Source of the DNA: Marsupella aquatica
Taxonomy: Eukaryota > Marchantiophyta
Direction: 5' to 3'
Assembly (NCBI GenBank): GCA_973895155.1
Contig: OZ316893.1
Location: forward strand, 2,728,001 to 2,792,000
Length of the DNA stretch: 64,000 bases
Of the stretch, positions 43,098 to 55,669 are shown in pieces; the first letter of the stretch is position 1; each line of letters begins with the position of its first letter. A model generated the notes under the pieces. That model ran no database searches. It was given only the letters and a program-made list of their open reading frames with translations, and had not been told where the DNA came from. The translations under genes were made by a program, and so were the position numbers.

Positions 43098-46000
43098 AGT
43101 CAGGAGTATGCCCTGTGCACATCATCTAGGAGAGAAAATGATGTGTGGATTCTTGATTGTGCTTGCTCTTTTCACATTTGTTACATTCGCAAGTATTTCA
43201 ATTCTTATTCTGTGTCAAACGGTTCAGTTTTGATGGGAAATGATCACTCCTGTCGAGTTGAGGGTATTGGATCTATAAAGATTCAAATATTTGATGGTAT
43301 TGTGTGCACAGTGTCCGGAGTCAGGTTTGTACCTGGCATGCGTAAGAATTTTATTTCACTCGGTGTGTTGGATACAAATGGTCATCAATGGCGAGTAATT
43401 GATGGTGAACTTCAAGTCATGTCGGGAGAGAAAGTGATTTTGAAGGGGAGCAGACAGAAGAATTTGTATGTGTTGCAGGGCAATACAGTATGTGGAGAGG
43501 CCAATGTAACCAAGTCTCACGAGGAAATGACTAAACTATGGCATTCACGGCTAGGCCACATGAGTGAGAAGGGTTTGGCTATCTTACAGAAGAATGGACT
43601 CATTTCTAATTTTCAATCTTGTAAATTAGAGTTCTGTGAGCATTGCATTTTTGGAAAGCAACATCGTCGTGCTTTCGGTGTTGGAACTCATTGTTCAAAA
43701 GCGGTTCTTGAGTACATACATAGTGACGTGTAGGGACCATCCCCGACTCCCTCACATTCTGGAAAATTGTACTATGTATCTTTCATTGACTATTACTCAA
43801 GATTTGTATGGATTTATTTCATGATGCATAAGTCTGATGTCTTGTCCATTTTTACAAAGTGGAAGGCGGACGTCCCAAGTGGAGAATCAGACGGGAAACA
43901 CGGTTAAGTGTTTGGATACCAGGGTGAAGAGTCTGAGGTCAGACAACGGCGGGGAATACACTTCAATAGAATTTGAAGAGTATTGTGCAGAACAGGGGAT
44001 AACTCGCCATCTCACCATAGTTTATACTCCGCAACAGAATGGTGTCGCTGAGAGGCTCAATCGAACACTATTGGAGCAGTCACGGAGTATGCTGAGCCAA
44101 TCAGGTTTACCACAGGAATTTTGGGCAGAAGCTGTCAATACTGCAGCTTATTTGGTAAATCTTTCTCCTTCTAGTGCAATCAATTTCAAAACGCCGTTTG
44201 AAATACGTTATAAGCGGCAAATAGACTATCATGGCTTGGTAGTTTTTGGAAGTGATGCATATGCTCTCACCCCAAAGCAGAATAGGACCAAGTTGGATCC
44301 TACGTCCAAAAATGTATTTTTCTTGGGTATCAAAGTGGTGTGAAGGCCTACAGGCTATGGGATCCTATTGCCTGTAAGCTTGTTGTCAGTAGGGATGTTT
44401 CCTTCAATGAATCTAGATTATTGAAGGAGGGGGAGAATACTCAGGTCTCCCGTACTGACAAAGGGAAATCTCCTATCCCGGATCTCATTGAGGGGGAGAT
44501 TGATCATGAAGTGCATGATTGGAGAGAAGGAGGTGCTCCAAGCATGGAGCTGGTTCCTGTGCCAGAGGAACAAGAGGAGTTTGTTGATGCTGGTAAGCAG
44601 CAAGTGGATGCTGCTGAGCTTCAAATTATACCAGTAGACGCAATTCAACCGGAGTCATCGGCTAGAAGAACATCTAGTCGCACTGTACGCGTTCCTCCTA
44701 GGTATGGACAGTGGGTTGATTCATCTCAACTGCAAGAGGACGATTTTGCAGCTGATGATGAGGGTGATGCGTTAATTTTGGAAGAAGGGGAACCTTCTTC
44801 ATTTCATGAGGCAAGTGCTTCAAAGGAGAAGCAAAAGTGGACTACAACAATGCAAATGGAGATGCAGTCATTGAAGGACAACAAAACTTGGGAGCTTGTT
44901 AAGCTACCTAAGGGTCAGCAAGTGGTGGACAGTAAGTGGATATACAAACTGAAGGATCAGTCTACGGGAGGTGGATCAAAGGTCTACAAGGCTAGGTTGG
45001 TAGCCAAGGGATTCACACAGGAAAAAGGTGTGGATTACAATGAGGTCTTCTCACCAGTTGCTAAGTACTCTACAATACGGCTATTGTGTGTACTTGTTGT
45101 AATGTTTGGTTTGCTGCTAGATCAGATGGATGTTGTCACAACTTTCCTCTATGGCACCTTGGAAGAGGTGATCTTCATGAGACAGCCGCTAGGTTTTGTG
45201 AAGAGAGGACAAGAAGAATTGGTTTGCAGATTGCTGAAATCCTTGTATGGGTTGAAGCAGTCACCAAGACAGTGGAACAAGCGGTTTGATGATTGGATTC
45301 GGTCACAAGGTTTTCACAGGAGTGTGTTTGACCCTTGTGTATATTTAAAACCGGTGAAGAATGCTGTCTTTGGGTTTATTGTTTTAGTACTTTATGTGGA
45401 TGACATGCTTATTGCGACCAAGGATAGGTCTGAGATTGTTAAGCTTAAGGCACTGCTAAATGCAGAGTTTAAGATGAAGGACCTAGGGCCAGCTAAGAGG
45501 ATTTTGGGTATGGAGATCACTAGGGACTTGGAGGCTAGTAAGCTATGGTTGACACAAAGTAGTTATGCGAGGAAGGTAATTGCTAGGTTCAACATGGAGA
45601 ATAGCAAGCCAGTAAGTACCCCGTTGGCTCCACACTTCAAGTTATCATCAGCGTTCTGTCCTACGGATGACACAGAGAAGGGGTTGATGTCAAAGGTTCC
45701 TTATGATAAGGCAGTGGGAAGTCTCATGTATTTGATGACTTGCACTAGACCTGATCTTGCCATGGCTATGGGCAAGGTGAGCAGGTACATGTCGAATCCA
45801 AGGAAGGTACACTGGGAAGCAGTGAAGTGGATTATCAGGTACTTGAAGGGTACCGTGGATTATGGTCTTTTATTTGATGCAAATGCAAAGAATGCAAGAT
45901 CATTGATTGGCTATGTAGATTCTGACTATGGACAAGATCTGGACCGAAGGAGATCAACAACAGGGTACGTGTTCACACTTGGCGGTGGATGCATAAGTTG

Positions 46001-46376
46001 GAGGTCTACTTTGCAGAAGTGTATTGCTCAGTCTACTACAGAAGCGGAGTATGTTGCAGCAGCGGAAGCAACGAAGGAAGCGATTTGGTTGGATAGACTT
46101 ATCACTGAAATGGGATTGCCACAGGGGAATGTGAAGCTCCATTGTGATAGTCAAAGTGCGCCCCACCTTGCTGTGAACCAGGTGATGGACAGTAGAGTGA
46201 AGCACATAGACATCAGGTACCATTTTATCAGGCAGGCTGTGTCTGATAATTTGTTTGAGCTAGTCAAGATAGACGGTAAACTCAACCCAACTGATGCATT
46301 TACCAAAGTGATTCCTTCGAAAAGTTTTTCTAGACATCATGACATGCTGCAGGTTTTACAATTGCGTCACAAGTAA
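43098..46376 (+). pseudogene. pol: Copia-2 Pol, broken in integrase
   Basis: Protease has WILDCACSFHICY. The integrase zinc region and core are present ([37 protein letters not shown]). The TAG at 43,731 replaces the Trp of HSDVWGP. Integrase residues between about 43,870 and 44,310 lie in a second frame because of a 7-base insertion and a later 1-base loss. From 44,340 to 46,376 a 678-codon frame with RT ([16 protein letters not shown]) and RNase H is intact and very similar to Copia-1. Confidence 0.93.
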
Positions 46377-46568
46377 GGGTTTTTCTTAACATTCGTTGTA
46401 ATTACTGATATATGCTCTTCTTCACTCCTAGTAATAGGCTACGGTTTAGTTATGGTTTGCTCTAGTTAGAGAGGGGAAACCATGTTGGTTTTCGTCCAGA
46501 ACTTCCCACTGAGGAATCATATAGGTTAGCAGTATTACCCTCCCCTAGACCAGAGTCAAGGGGGAGAT

Positions 46569-46911
46569 TGTTAGGTATTTACTCAAGGTCTAGGGTTACG
46601 ACATGTAACCATAGTTAGACTAACCGTAGTCGGAGACGTGGTTAGGTTAACTAGGATGCACACTATATGCCAAGCGGTGTTTGCTTGGATAAGTGGAACT
46701 TAGGTTCATTGTTATGGAGCCACTTAAGAGATGAGGAGAGCTTACACTGTGGAGACTTGGTATAGCTGACGGGCTTAGAGTTCAGTAAAGCTCTATTGTG
46801 TGTTCCCGTGGACGTAGCCTCGAGGAGGTGAACCACGTATCTCTTGTGTCGACTACTTGCGCGTTGGATGTGTCATGTGCTTACCGTTACGAGTATCGTC
46901 TATGCTCAACA
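46569..46911 (+). repeat. Copia-2 3' LTR
   Basis: 343 bp, preceded by the polypurine run AAGGGGGAGA and followed by the target duplication TATAT. Confidence 0.97.
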
Positions 46912-47122
46912 TATATTACCTCTTAGGATTTGTATATCTATATTTGCCCGCCATTTGAGCGCAATTTTGAAAGCGTACCAGGCCTATGTTACCTCATAGG
47001 ATGTAGAGAATGAATGTATCGAACGACATACTCAATACATTGACAGGCGGATTCGGCCGACGGGGTTGTGCAACGGGCTTGATGCGATGGCTTCCCAACG
47101 GGAGTGTTGTGGGACCCATTAT

Positions 47123-47334
47123 GGTTGACGGACAGGTGAAGGGCGGACGGAGGGCTGGCGGAGGGCATTTGTAGGGTGGAGGGCGCCAAGGTGAGCGGGA
47201 CCTGCTTGCTTGGTGTGCAGGACCTGGGCCGGTCCTGAAAGGGCAACGTGGCAGCAAAAACTGCCCGAAGGGTTCCCTGCCCGGATTAGTACGATTAGGG
47301 GCATTGATTGTCCTCGAGATTGTCTTTCGTGCTT
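47123..47334 (-). repeat. 212-bp dispersed repeat, - copy
   Basis: The inverted partner of 37,503-37,714, about 97 percent identical by eye (seven differences). Confidence 0.9.
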
Positions 47335-47800
47335 AATGTCTCCGTGGTGCAGTGGTTTTCTGGTGGTTAGTTCAGCACAAAATGGACTTTGCAGATGGAC
47401 TCAGGTTACTGGTGGTGGTTGGGGTGGGGGGGAGGTGGCACTCACCTTGGCTAGCTCCTATCAGGGTTTTCTTGCTGGGTTCTTGATAATGGGGTTTTGA
47501 TCTCTTGGGTTTTCGTCTGGCTCTTGTTAGCGGTTCGTTAGGCTCTTGATAGCAGTTCTCCGCTTCTGGGGACCCTTCCTCCCATTATGTTCTGCCTCCT
47601 CCTAGTAGGCAGTTTGGGGGTCCGGTCCCTTTCTCTTTTCTCTGGGTGTGCACCTTCTCCTGCCCCCGTTATTTTGTTTTGGTTCTCTCCTGTCTCCTCT
47701 CTCCAGACAGGTTGTTTCCGCCCTGCTTTGCTGGGCTCCGTTGCGAATAAAGCTTTGGGCTCATTCCTAAAAAAAGAAAAGAAAAAAGAAAAGAAAAAAA
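47335..47800 (+). mobile_element. Possible retroposon 3' end with A-rich tail
   Basis: A G/T-rich, then C/T-rich stretch ends GCGAATAAAGCTTTGGGCTC followed by ATTCCT and an A-rich run with interspersed G (about 47,767-47,800). This is the general look of a 5'-truncated plant LINE tail or processed transcript. No coding remnant or target duplication was identified. Confidence 0.3.
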
Positions 47801-48855
47801 GGGATCACCCAATGGCAAGCAATGGGCTCTAGTTAATACTGATGTGAAGTGTTTATTTTGTCTAAAAATTTTAGACCACCACCACCACCAGAGGTGGTCC
47901 AAACTATTCCAACTTTGGCTCCTGCATTCAAGGAGTTTGCATTTATTGGAAAAAAAGAAAAAAAAGAAAAAAAAAGAAAAAAAAGGGAGGGGGGGAGTGC
48001 ACCCACTAGTGACTCAATTCAATATGAGTATTTTTCTAATTTTTAGGCCTCCAAATGATATACTACATTGTGAGTTTAGAGATCATTGACCCCTAAACAG
48101 CTGGAGATACTCTTACAGCCCCTCAAAACTTGGGTACAGCACTCGTATTGGGCTTATAGTACACAACGAAACGCCCTGGAATGGAAAGAGGGCGTTACTA
48201 TATACGACGATGATCTGGGCATTGGTGAAAAAGTAAGTCCATTCAGGAATGCACACTCCCTACTGTCATGAAAAGCACGAGCCTCTTTGAATCTCCATTC
48301 TTTCGGCCAGTTTTCTGTAGCTGCTGTTGCTGTTGTGCTGTTGCTGTTGCTACTACTGCAATTGGGGCATGCATTCCGCAACCTTGTTCTACTATTGCTG
48401 GGAAGGGAAGGGAAGGGAAGGCAGCAGGCGACGTCTCCCTTTTCCTCACAGTCTCTCTCTCGGGCCACCTCTGGTTGCCTAGTGAATGGCATGCCGATGA
48501 CAGGAAGAATCATTTCTATTTCCTCCCTCTAATTGTTCGTTTGGTCTGGCACTCTTTTCTTCAGGAGACTGGTCATTACAGGAATCTGGTGGCCTGGTGC
48601 CGCGCCTCTGCTTTGATGGACCTGCAGAAGAACCTTTGCCACATGCAGGTGCCCTACCAGGCTTTCAGGAATCGGGCAGAAATGGGTTGATCGAGGGTCT
48701 TATATTCCCCAGCAGAGTGGCGACTTTTGTTCGGTTCAGAGCATCGAGGAAGAGGCCTAATCAGTCGCTCGCTGTGGGATTTACAATTGGAGAGGTTTAC
48801 ATTTGGGGATGAATTTGTAAGGGCTCTGCCAGTACAGAGAAGGTCGAGGGCTCCG
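47801..48855 (+). promoter_or_regulatory. Upstream and putative 5' UTR region of PDK1
   Basis: The stretch contains simple repeats ((A)nG near 47,950-47,990, GCTGTT near 48,320, GGGAA near 48,400) and a CT-rich stretch at about 48,430-48,460, typical of plant 5' leaders. If transcribed it would contain a short upstream frame, ATG 48,616 to TGA 48,690 (24 codons). No TATA box can be assigned with confidence. Confidence 0.3.
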
Positions 48856-51800
48856 ATGGCATTGGAGAACTCAATAACAGAAGACAAGGAGAAGAAAAAG
48901 GTTGGGGCGTTCCGGGCCCCTCAGGAAAATTTTACATCCAACGATTTCATTTATGGAAAGCTACTCGGATTGGGGTCATACTCGAAGGTACTCTACACTG
49001 CTATGGAACAAACTCTCACTCCCGTAGGAGCATGGATCGTTTCATCTGTTGTAAAATCGATCGGTCTCCTGAGTTTGGGAACTGATGTCTTGCTGGCGTT
49101 GGAATTCATAGGTATTCAGGGTGAAGAAGAAGGACACGGGCCAAGAATATGCACTGAAAGTGATGGATAAGAGGCACATTATGCGGGAGAACAAAGTGCA
49201 GTATGTAAAAATGGAGCGTCTGATTCTGGATCAGCTTGACCATCCCGGTGTCACTCGATTATATTTCACATTTCAAGATAATCTTTACCTTTGTATCCTC
49301 CAAGCATATTCTTTGTGGCACCCTAACTTTGTCCTTACCGAATGTAGCATTCTACGACTCTTTTTCTGCATCGCTTCAAATCTTGGAGTTTCAACTGTGC
49401 AATCCGCTAAACTGAACATATATTTTCAGTCCAGTTAACTGTCATCTTCTAGTCCTTGCGTTTTGGGTGCTCTTCGTCTGAAACCCTGCGTAGGGCATCT
49501 GGGCAATTTCGTTCAATTTGAGTACTACCGTCATCGTTCTTAGTGGATGTCGTACAGGAGATTATAAAGTCATTAATTCCTTCCATTTCCAATAGAGCAT
49601 CGTCAGAATTTAGGTGACCCATTGGATGCAAGTTTTGTCTCTCGGTCTATGTTTCTATTCCCTAACTACGAGAATTTCAGACATGGGAATGGAGTGTTGT
49701 AACGGAGGGGAACTCTTCGACCAGATAAAAAGGGTGGGTCCTAGCTTCACGATTGTCGTTGGTGGATGTGTAACTGTCTGAAACGGAAAGAAAGGAGTTG
49801 GGGCAAGCTTGATACTAATTAATACCAGAAAGAAGCATGGGAGAAAACCCTTTCCTTTCTCTGGTGTGTGGACGACCGTTTAGGATTGAAGGACCACCGG
49901 GGGTGAAGCAAGGCATGGGACCAAAACTATAAAACTCTTATCGACGTAAGCACGGCTTAGACCTAAAAAGTATCCGGACATGAAAAGTGGTTGATAACCT
50001 AATAGCCGACTTAATAGCCGACTTGGGTAGGAAGAAAGCAGATATTGAAGGACGATGAGTAGGTGCACGAGCTGCAGAGGGGAGTGATGGGTGAGAGGCA
50101 GGCGGTAAGGCAGCTGGAGGGTGCAACTTGAAGAGTAGGAGCTTTGTGAATCGATAATTGGAATTAAATCGATTTCAATGCCGATCAAGACAATGGTGCA
50201 GGATATCTACCAAATATTCGATATGTAATGGTCGTGTCTACTTGAGCGTATGTTTCCGGCAAAAGGAGCGAAAGTGAACTAATATTTCATCTGGTTTTGA
50301 TGTCCAGAGAGGTCACCTTACAATTGAAGAGACGCGCTTTTATGCAGCTGAGATAGTGGACACGCTAGAATATATCCACAGTGAGGGTTTGATCCATCGC
50401 GACCTGAAGGTATACCTTTGCTCTTGTTTCGCTTCCGTGTGACAGGGTGCATTAGTCAAGGGCGTTGTGCGTTAGTCTATTTCTTAATACTTAAAAGGAT
50501 GGCATATGAGATTGGAGAAACAAGCGGTCTGAAATGAATGGGGCAAATTCAGTATGCGCATCCCTATTTTGAAAGGAATGAAAGTCACCTTGGTCATCTT
50601 ATATATGCAATGGCCTTACCAAGTATTTCTTGCAATGATCATAAAATCGACGGTGAGTTTGATTTTCCATGCCGCAGCCGGAAAATATTCTTTTCACATC
50701 AGATGGGCACGTGAAAATTGCCGATTTCGGAAGCTCAAAAATGCTGAGGTCCTTCACAAATGGCATTATAACGTGTGATCCAGGTATACTGGTGGATGAC
50801 TTGACTACGGAATCATAAAACCCTAAGCTCTCATCTCTAATTGCGTTCGAGAGCTGCCCTTTTCCTTTAGTCTGCTGTCTTCACTATCAACTGCATAATG
50901 CAGGGAAACACGCAAATCCACTAAGTTAGATGCTTTATATGGTGATTGAATCTGCTGGGCACATTTTGAGTACGATTCCATGTTCTGATTTCTTACCTGG
51001 TGAGGGTCACTGTTAAATTCGGGGGTACCACTTTCAAAGATGAATTGCATTCTCAAATACATTAGCAAGCTGCGTGTGCACTCGTTGATTTGTACTGAAC
51101 AAATGTACTTGCGTGATGTATTTTCAGATGAAAAGAGCTGCACTTTTGTTGGAACAGCGGAGTATGTTGCTCCAGAGGTCCTCAACAGTCAACATGTAAC
51201 CCCTCGGTAAATTCCTGTCCTCTTCATGCTGTTACTGCTCACCAATCTGGAAAGTGGATTATAATTGAGTCTGCAGGGATGTTCGTTGTTCGGATGGTTC
51301 TAATATTGGCCATCGTTTAGCTTCAGCATTAGGTGTTGAGGCATGGAGATTTCTCCAAAGTTAAAATCATACATACCAACAGCGGTGAAAGGTCCCCGCG
51401 AACCTTGACGTAGTCTAGTTCTCGAGGCATGATTGTTCACTACATGATTTCTGTCAAGAAGGCTGACTATTGTCAAATTAGATAATGTCCCCTGTCGACG
51501 AGGTCATCGTGTCGCTTAGTTGTCTTTGGCAAGCTGTGTCCATATTCAAAAGGTGCACAGCATGGAACTGCATATTTGTCCTACTGCCGCATTTGGAAGG
51601 GGAAATTGCTTGATGAGTTTAAGTGTGCCCTTGGGTACCGAATTAAATTTGTGGTCTGATGTAATATGCAAAATTTCGAAGTATCGAACTTCTCAGTCTC
51701 AGTCTCAGTTCTCAGTCTCGTTTTTGAATACTGCCATCTATGTTTCTTCCGTCGAATTATCTGTTTTCGTAGTAAGTTGTGGCATGGACAGTGTTGATAT

Positions 51801-54800
51801 GTGGGCATTAGGTTGCGTCATATTTCAAATGCTGGATGGGAGGCCGCCATTCAAAGCGGCTAGTGAATACCTCACCTTTCAGAAAGTGATGTCGAGGGAC
51901 TTCGCAATGCCACAACAATTTGATCCGGAAGCTAAAGACTTAATTGAGAAGTTGCTGGTAAGCACTGTGTTCATGTTTATAGTCACTGTTCTGCATTCAG
52001 TTTATCACCTACTGATCAATTTATGAGCGTTAGGTGTCGGATAATTCTATTAGAGTTGAGACGTCGATCCCTTAGAAGGACCAGAAATTATGCTTCCATT
52101 GATACTTGGAAGATCGTTGTCAGAGCACCTCGTCTGTTCAGATTCTCTTTTTCCTTGTGGAAACATGCAGTCCACTGAGCACACACTAAAGGATTAGCTG
52201 AGACTGTAAGAATTATGGATGCTTGGAGCCTTTTAGATATGCTGTTAGAGAGGCTCTCTGAGATGCCATCTTGGACAAGTGTGCAACCAAGTACCATCTG
52301 TCCACGTGATATTCTCTCTGTGAAGTTGCTTTCTTAATTGGGCTTAGCTGATTCTGTGAATACTTTTAAACCAGGGGTAATTTCCATACTAGTAACGTAC
52401 TATTGGGTTGAATTCAGTTCTGTCAATGTGTGAACAGAATTTACTGCCAGAGAAGAGGCCAGATTTTGCGACCATAAAGCAGCACCCCTTTTTTTCAGGG
52501 GTGACGTGGAGTGACCTGTGGACGATGCCAGCGCCGAGCTTGAACCTACCTTCAGGCCAGGTATATTTCAAGGCGTATCCATTTAGCTATATAATCCGAA
52601 AGTGAAGTCTTGCTGAAAGAAACCCATGAATATTTTGAGCCTCAAATGAATGTAATCGACAGTAATCAAAGAGATACCGAAAAACCTTTCCTGTTTGTTC
52701 ACCTGCTTTCTAAACGTGTGAACAATGTCCAAGGACAATAGTTTCTGCAATGGCAAAATTATTACAATGGGGAAAATAAAGTGCTTTGACTGGTATCTAA
52801 ATTACAATCATCCACATCTTGACAGGAATTGTATATTGTCGGTAATCTGCATTCGTATTAGAATCCCTGGAAGGTTGTGTCTCTCATGATTCAGTACCTG
52901 AGACTCAGGAGATGTCCTTGTTATCTTTCCTGTAGCCAGAGCATTATTTTCCTAGAGATTGGGACTGACGATTATTTTGTGATCACCAGACTGGTGAAGA
53001 TTGGGGTGCTGCACAATTACAAGCTGGCTTGGAAGCTTTTGAGTTAAGTGAATCGAGTGAATCGGGATCTGCTTCAAACTCGCAAACTTCAAGCCCGAAG
53101 GCCTATGTCTCTGGAGAATTTTCTACGAGTTTTTCTCGAGAACGTAGTTCTTCACCGTCAGGAGGGTTACCTGGGAACGAAAGCTTAACCGAAGACGGTA
53201 GATTGGAACAATGGTGAGCTGGCTTGTCTGCCCCTTTGTGATTGCAAATGAGCTATCTATGCAATTATTCATGGTTGCCTCACTATAAGTGTTGGAGTAT
53301 TTAATAATTAGACTGATTCTAAATGGCATTTTTCTTACCCTGAAAGCATTTCAGTTAACTAAGAGTTCTTTCTGGATGCTTCAGATCAGAGGCTGAACTG
53401 TCTCTCCTGCCTAATTCTATTTCTTTAGGCAGAGATTCCTCAATCCAGGTGAAAAACTTCTTGAGACCTCATTGGTGAAAAAGTACAGCGGAATGGTGAC
53501 AAAGAGGCTGCAGCTACTACTCACCGATAAACCCAGGCTGGCCATTATCGATTTGAAGAAACTCATTTTAAAGCAAGAAATTCCGTGGTCTAACAATCCA
53601 AAAGAGCTTTATGTTGAGGTTGAGGACCACTGGCGGTTTTCGATTCGTACAGTAAGTTACTGTCAGATCAATGCGATGCTGTGATTTGTTGCTCCAACTG
53701 AACCTGACTTCATACAGTTTCCCTTGATACATAGTGTGCTGTGTAAGCATCAGGGACACTTTGCTCAATGGAGGATTGAGGATTTAAATTTTTGTTGTAC
53801 GACATCTGTGCCGTGTCCTCGTTTGTACAACTCGCAGACGGGTAAGGAAGGATTAGATATAAGTTTAACCTGCCCAAATAGTAACTGTTGAATACTCTAG
53901 TGGCATGCGAGCTGGTTGGCGGTTAGAACTTCGGCTGTCGCTACAAGGGAAGAATTAGCACAGCCAGCGGTTATACAGACTAATCGATGATTGGAGTTTG
54001 TCCCCCGGTACAAAATTTCTCAAGGAGCCAAATCTGGTCTAACGTGTGTAGGAGAGTTAGGGAGGCTTAAATATGGGCCTACTGCGAATAGTTTGGAACA
54101 AGTTTACCATTGTGAACGCATATAGTGTCTTTGTGGACAAATGTCCATATGTAGACTTATGCTTGTTTCGTTGATTGGTTTTCCAGCCAAACCTGATTTG
54201 GCATTTTGAAGATGTGACCGGGGTAGCTTTTGGCTGGAGATATGCAATTGAAAAACTTCAAAATAAGCATATGTGCAAGGGAGAGCAGCAGCTATCTAAA
54301 GAAGAGACTTCCGAAACACATGGGGAACCAGCTGAAAGGCCAAATGTCCCACGCCAAGCCGATGCATTGCGCCAGACCCAATCGAAGTCTACAATAGAGC
54401 CCATGTCAGAAGAGTCACCGTCTGAGATTCAAGAACCTCATGGCTTCAGCAAACAGCCAGTCGGAAACCAAAATTCTCAGATAGATTTGGGACGAGTCGA
54501 CCTGCAAGCCAATTCTCCAAGCGATCCGGAGATACTTGGAGAATCGGCGCTCTACTGTTCGCTTAGTGCTGAGGTGAATCTTGTACAATCAGCTCAAATA
54601 TTTAATGACATCGACGTAGCTGTGGCTACTGTAGCTGACGAGGTAGCATTGGTGAAAGACGATTACGAGGCAGCTCCTGTGGGTAACGAGAAGTTGGTCT
54701 TCAACGCCACTGAAGTTGAAGCAGTGTTGGTGAAGAGTAAAGTGACCATTGAAGACCATGGGTCAGAGTTGGTTTTAGATAGCAATGAAAACGCCGTTGC

Positions 54801-54894
54801 GACGCAAGTGGACCAGTTCCGGTGCACCCAACCAAGTTTTGGCAGCGGAGGTCACCTGTCAGCAGCTCCTCTGGGTTGTGCTGAGGGGAACTAG
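48856..54894 (+). CDS. PDK1: 3-phosphoinositide-dependent protein kinase 1 (PDK1)
   Basis: PDK1 is an AGC-family Ser/Thr kinase that phosphorylates the activation loops of other AGC kinases; its PH domain binds phospholipids at membranes. Exons by eye, all GT-AG: 48,856-48,987, 49,112-49,292, 49,681-49,733, 50,308-50,409, 50,678-50,783, 51,128-51,206, 51,792-51,957, 52,438-52,560, 52,990-53,213, 53,429-53,651, 54,187-54,894. They join in phase to 698 residues. Seen: plant signature [10 protein letters not shown] (18-27), Gly loop GLGSYSK (38-44), catalytic K60, HRDLKPEN (D154), DFG (D172), activation-loop SCTFVGT (T197), APE, HPFF at the kinase end (about 290), Ser-rich linker (about 330-380) and PH domain (about 388-490). 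An acidic tail of about 208 residues follows, absent from the about 490-residue angiosperm proteins. The first ATG in frame is 48,856; no catalytic residue is missing. Confidence 0.95.
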
Positions 54895-55669
54895 CAAAAA
54901 TGCGACTTGGTGCTTCAACATTTGATTAATCGAAACTCAAAATTTTTCTGAGCCACGGATCAGTTGAACATCTTCAAGAGGTAGTGAGAGCTGTCCAAAC
55001 AAATGGTTGATCCTTAAAGAAAGTAAGTCGAGACAGCCATCACTAATAATGGAACACTGGAGCTCCTAAGCCGAGGCTGCCAGCAGCAATGATGAACCAA
55101 TACAGCACCTAACCCTTGTCTGCCAGCAGAACTGATGAATCAGTCTACTAGCCATCCTGAGAGCTATCAACACAAGAGAGCTAAATCACCACCTGAAATT
55201 TCAGCCTGATGGTGCCATCGGAAGCCTCGGCCACGTAAAAATTCTGCACGCAACTTTTTGACTGCGCCAGAGCGAGCAACTATTGTTCTCTGGTCCACAT
55301 TTGTTTCGCACCTCACTTCCATGATTTGTGTTTTACTTGCGACTAGACTAAATGTCCGAGTAAATAGATGGTGAGTTTCACCGTTCTACTTCCGCCCAAG
55401 TCAGTGTTCTATTTGGAGACAGTAGGCCCAATCTTAGCTTTAGATCACTCCATAAATTGGTTCAGTCCAGAATGGGCAGCTCATGTAACCGTCTTCTCTG
55501 CAACTTATAAGACTCATTTTAGGACTTTTTTTTGTCTTTGTTGCTTAGGTGGCTTTTAGTTGGGGACCCCTTGGCTTGCTTTTTCTTGAGGCTCTTTCCC
55601 CTCTTTTTCTCCCCTTCATTGGGCTGTTTTGCCATTGGGATCTTGTCTCCCTGTTTGGCATTTTTTGCC
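54895..55669. other. Downstream of PDK1, nothing recognised
   Basis: Presumed 3' UTR and intergenic DNA. No clear AATAAA near the stop codon. Confidence 0.4.

Larger units (their letters stand above)
39974..46911 (+). mobile_element. Ty1/copia LTR retrotransposon Copia-2 (mosaic)
   Basis: This is a full-length element with 343-bp LTRs differing at about four positions, and 5-bp target duplications TATAT (39,969-39,973 and 46,912-46,916). It has a tRNA-iMet primer site at 40,319-40,330 and a polypurine tract before 46,569. Gag is interrupted by a TGA at 42,906, and a TGA at 43,095 corresponds to that of Copia-1. Pol has a TAG at 43,731, a 7-base insertion near 43,868 and a 1-base deletion near 44,310. 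The RT-RNase H part is open. Gag core resembles Copia-3, pol resembles Copia-1. Confidence 0.97.

Noticed and set aside
48727-48855. Upstream extension of the PDK1 frame by 43 codons
   Set aside because: It starts at a TTG codon and its sequence does not resemble PDK1; the ATG at 48,856 precedes the conserved [10 protein letters not shown] segment closely, as in other plant PDK1 proteins.
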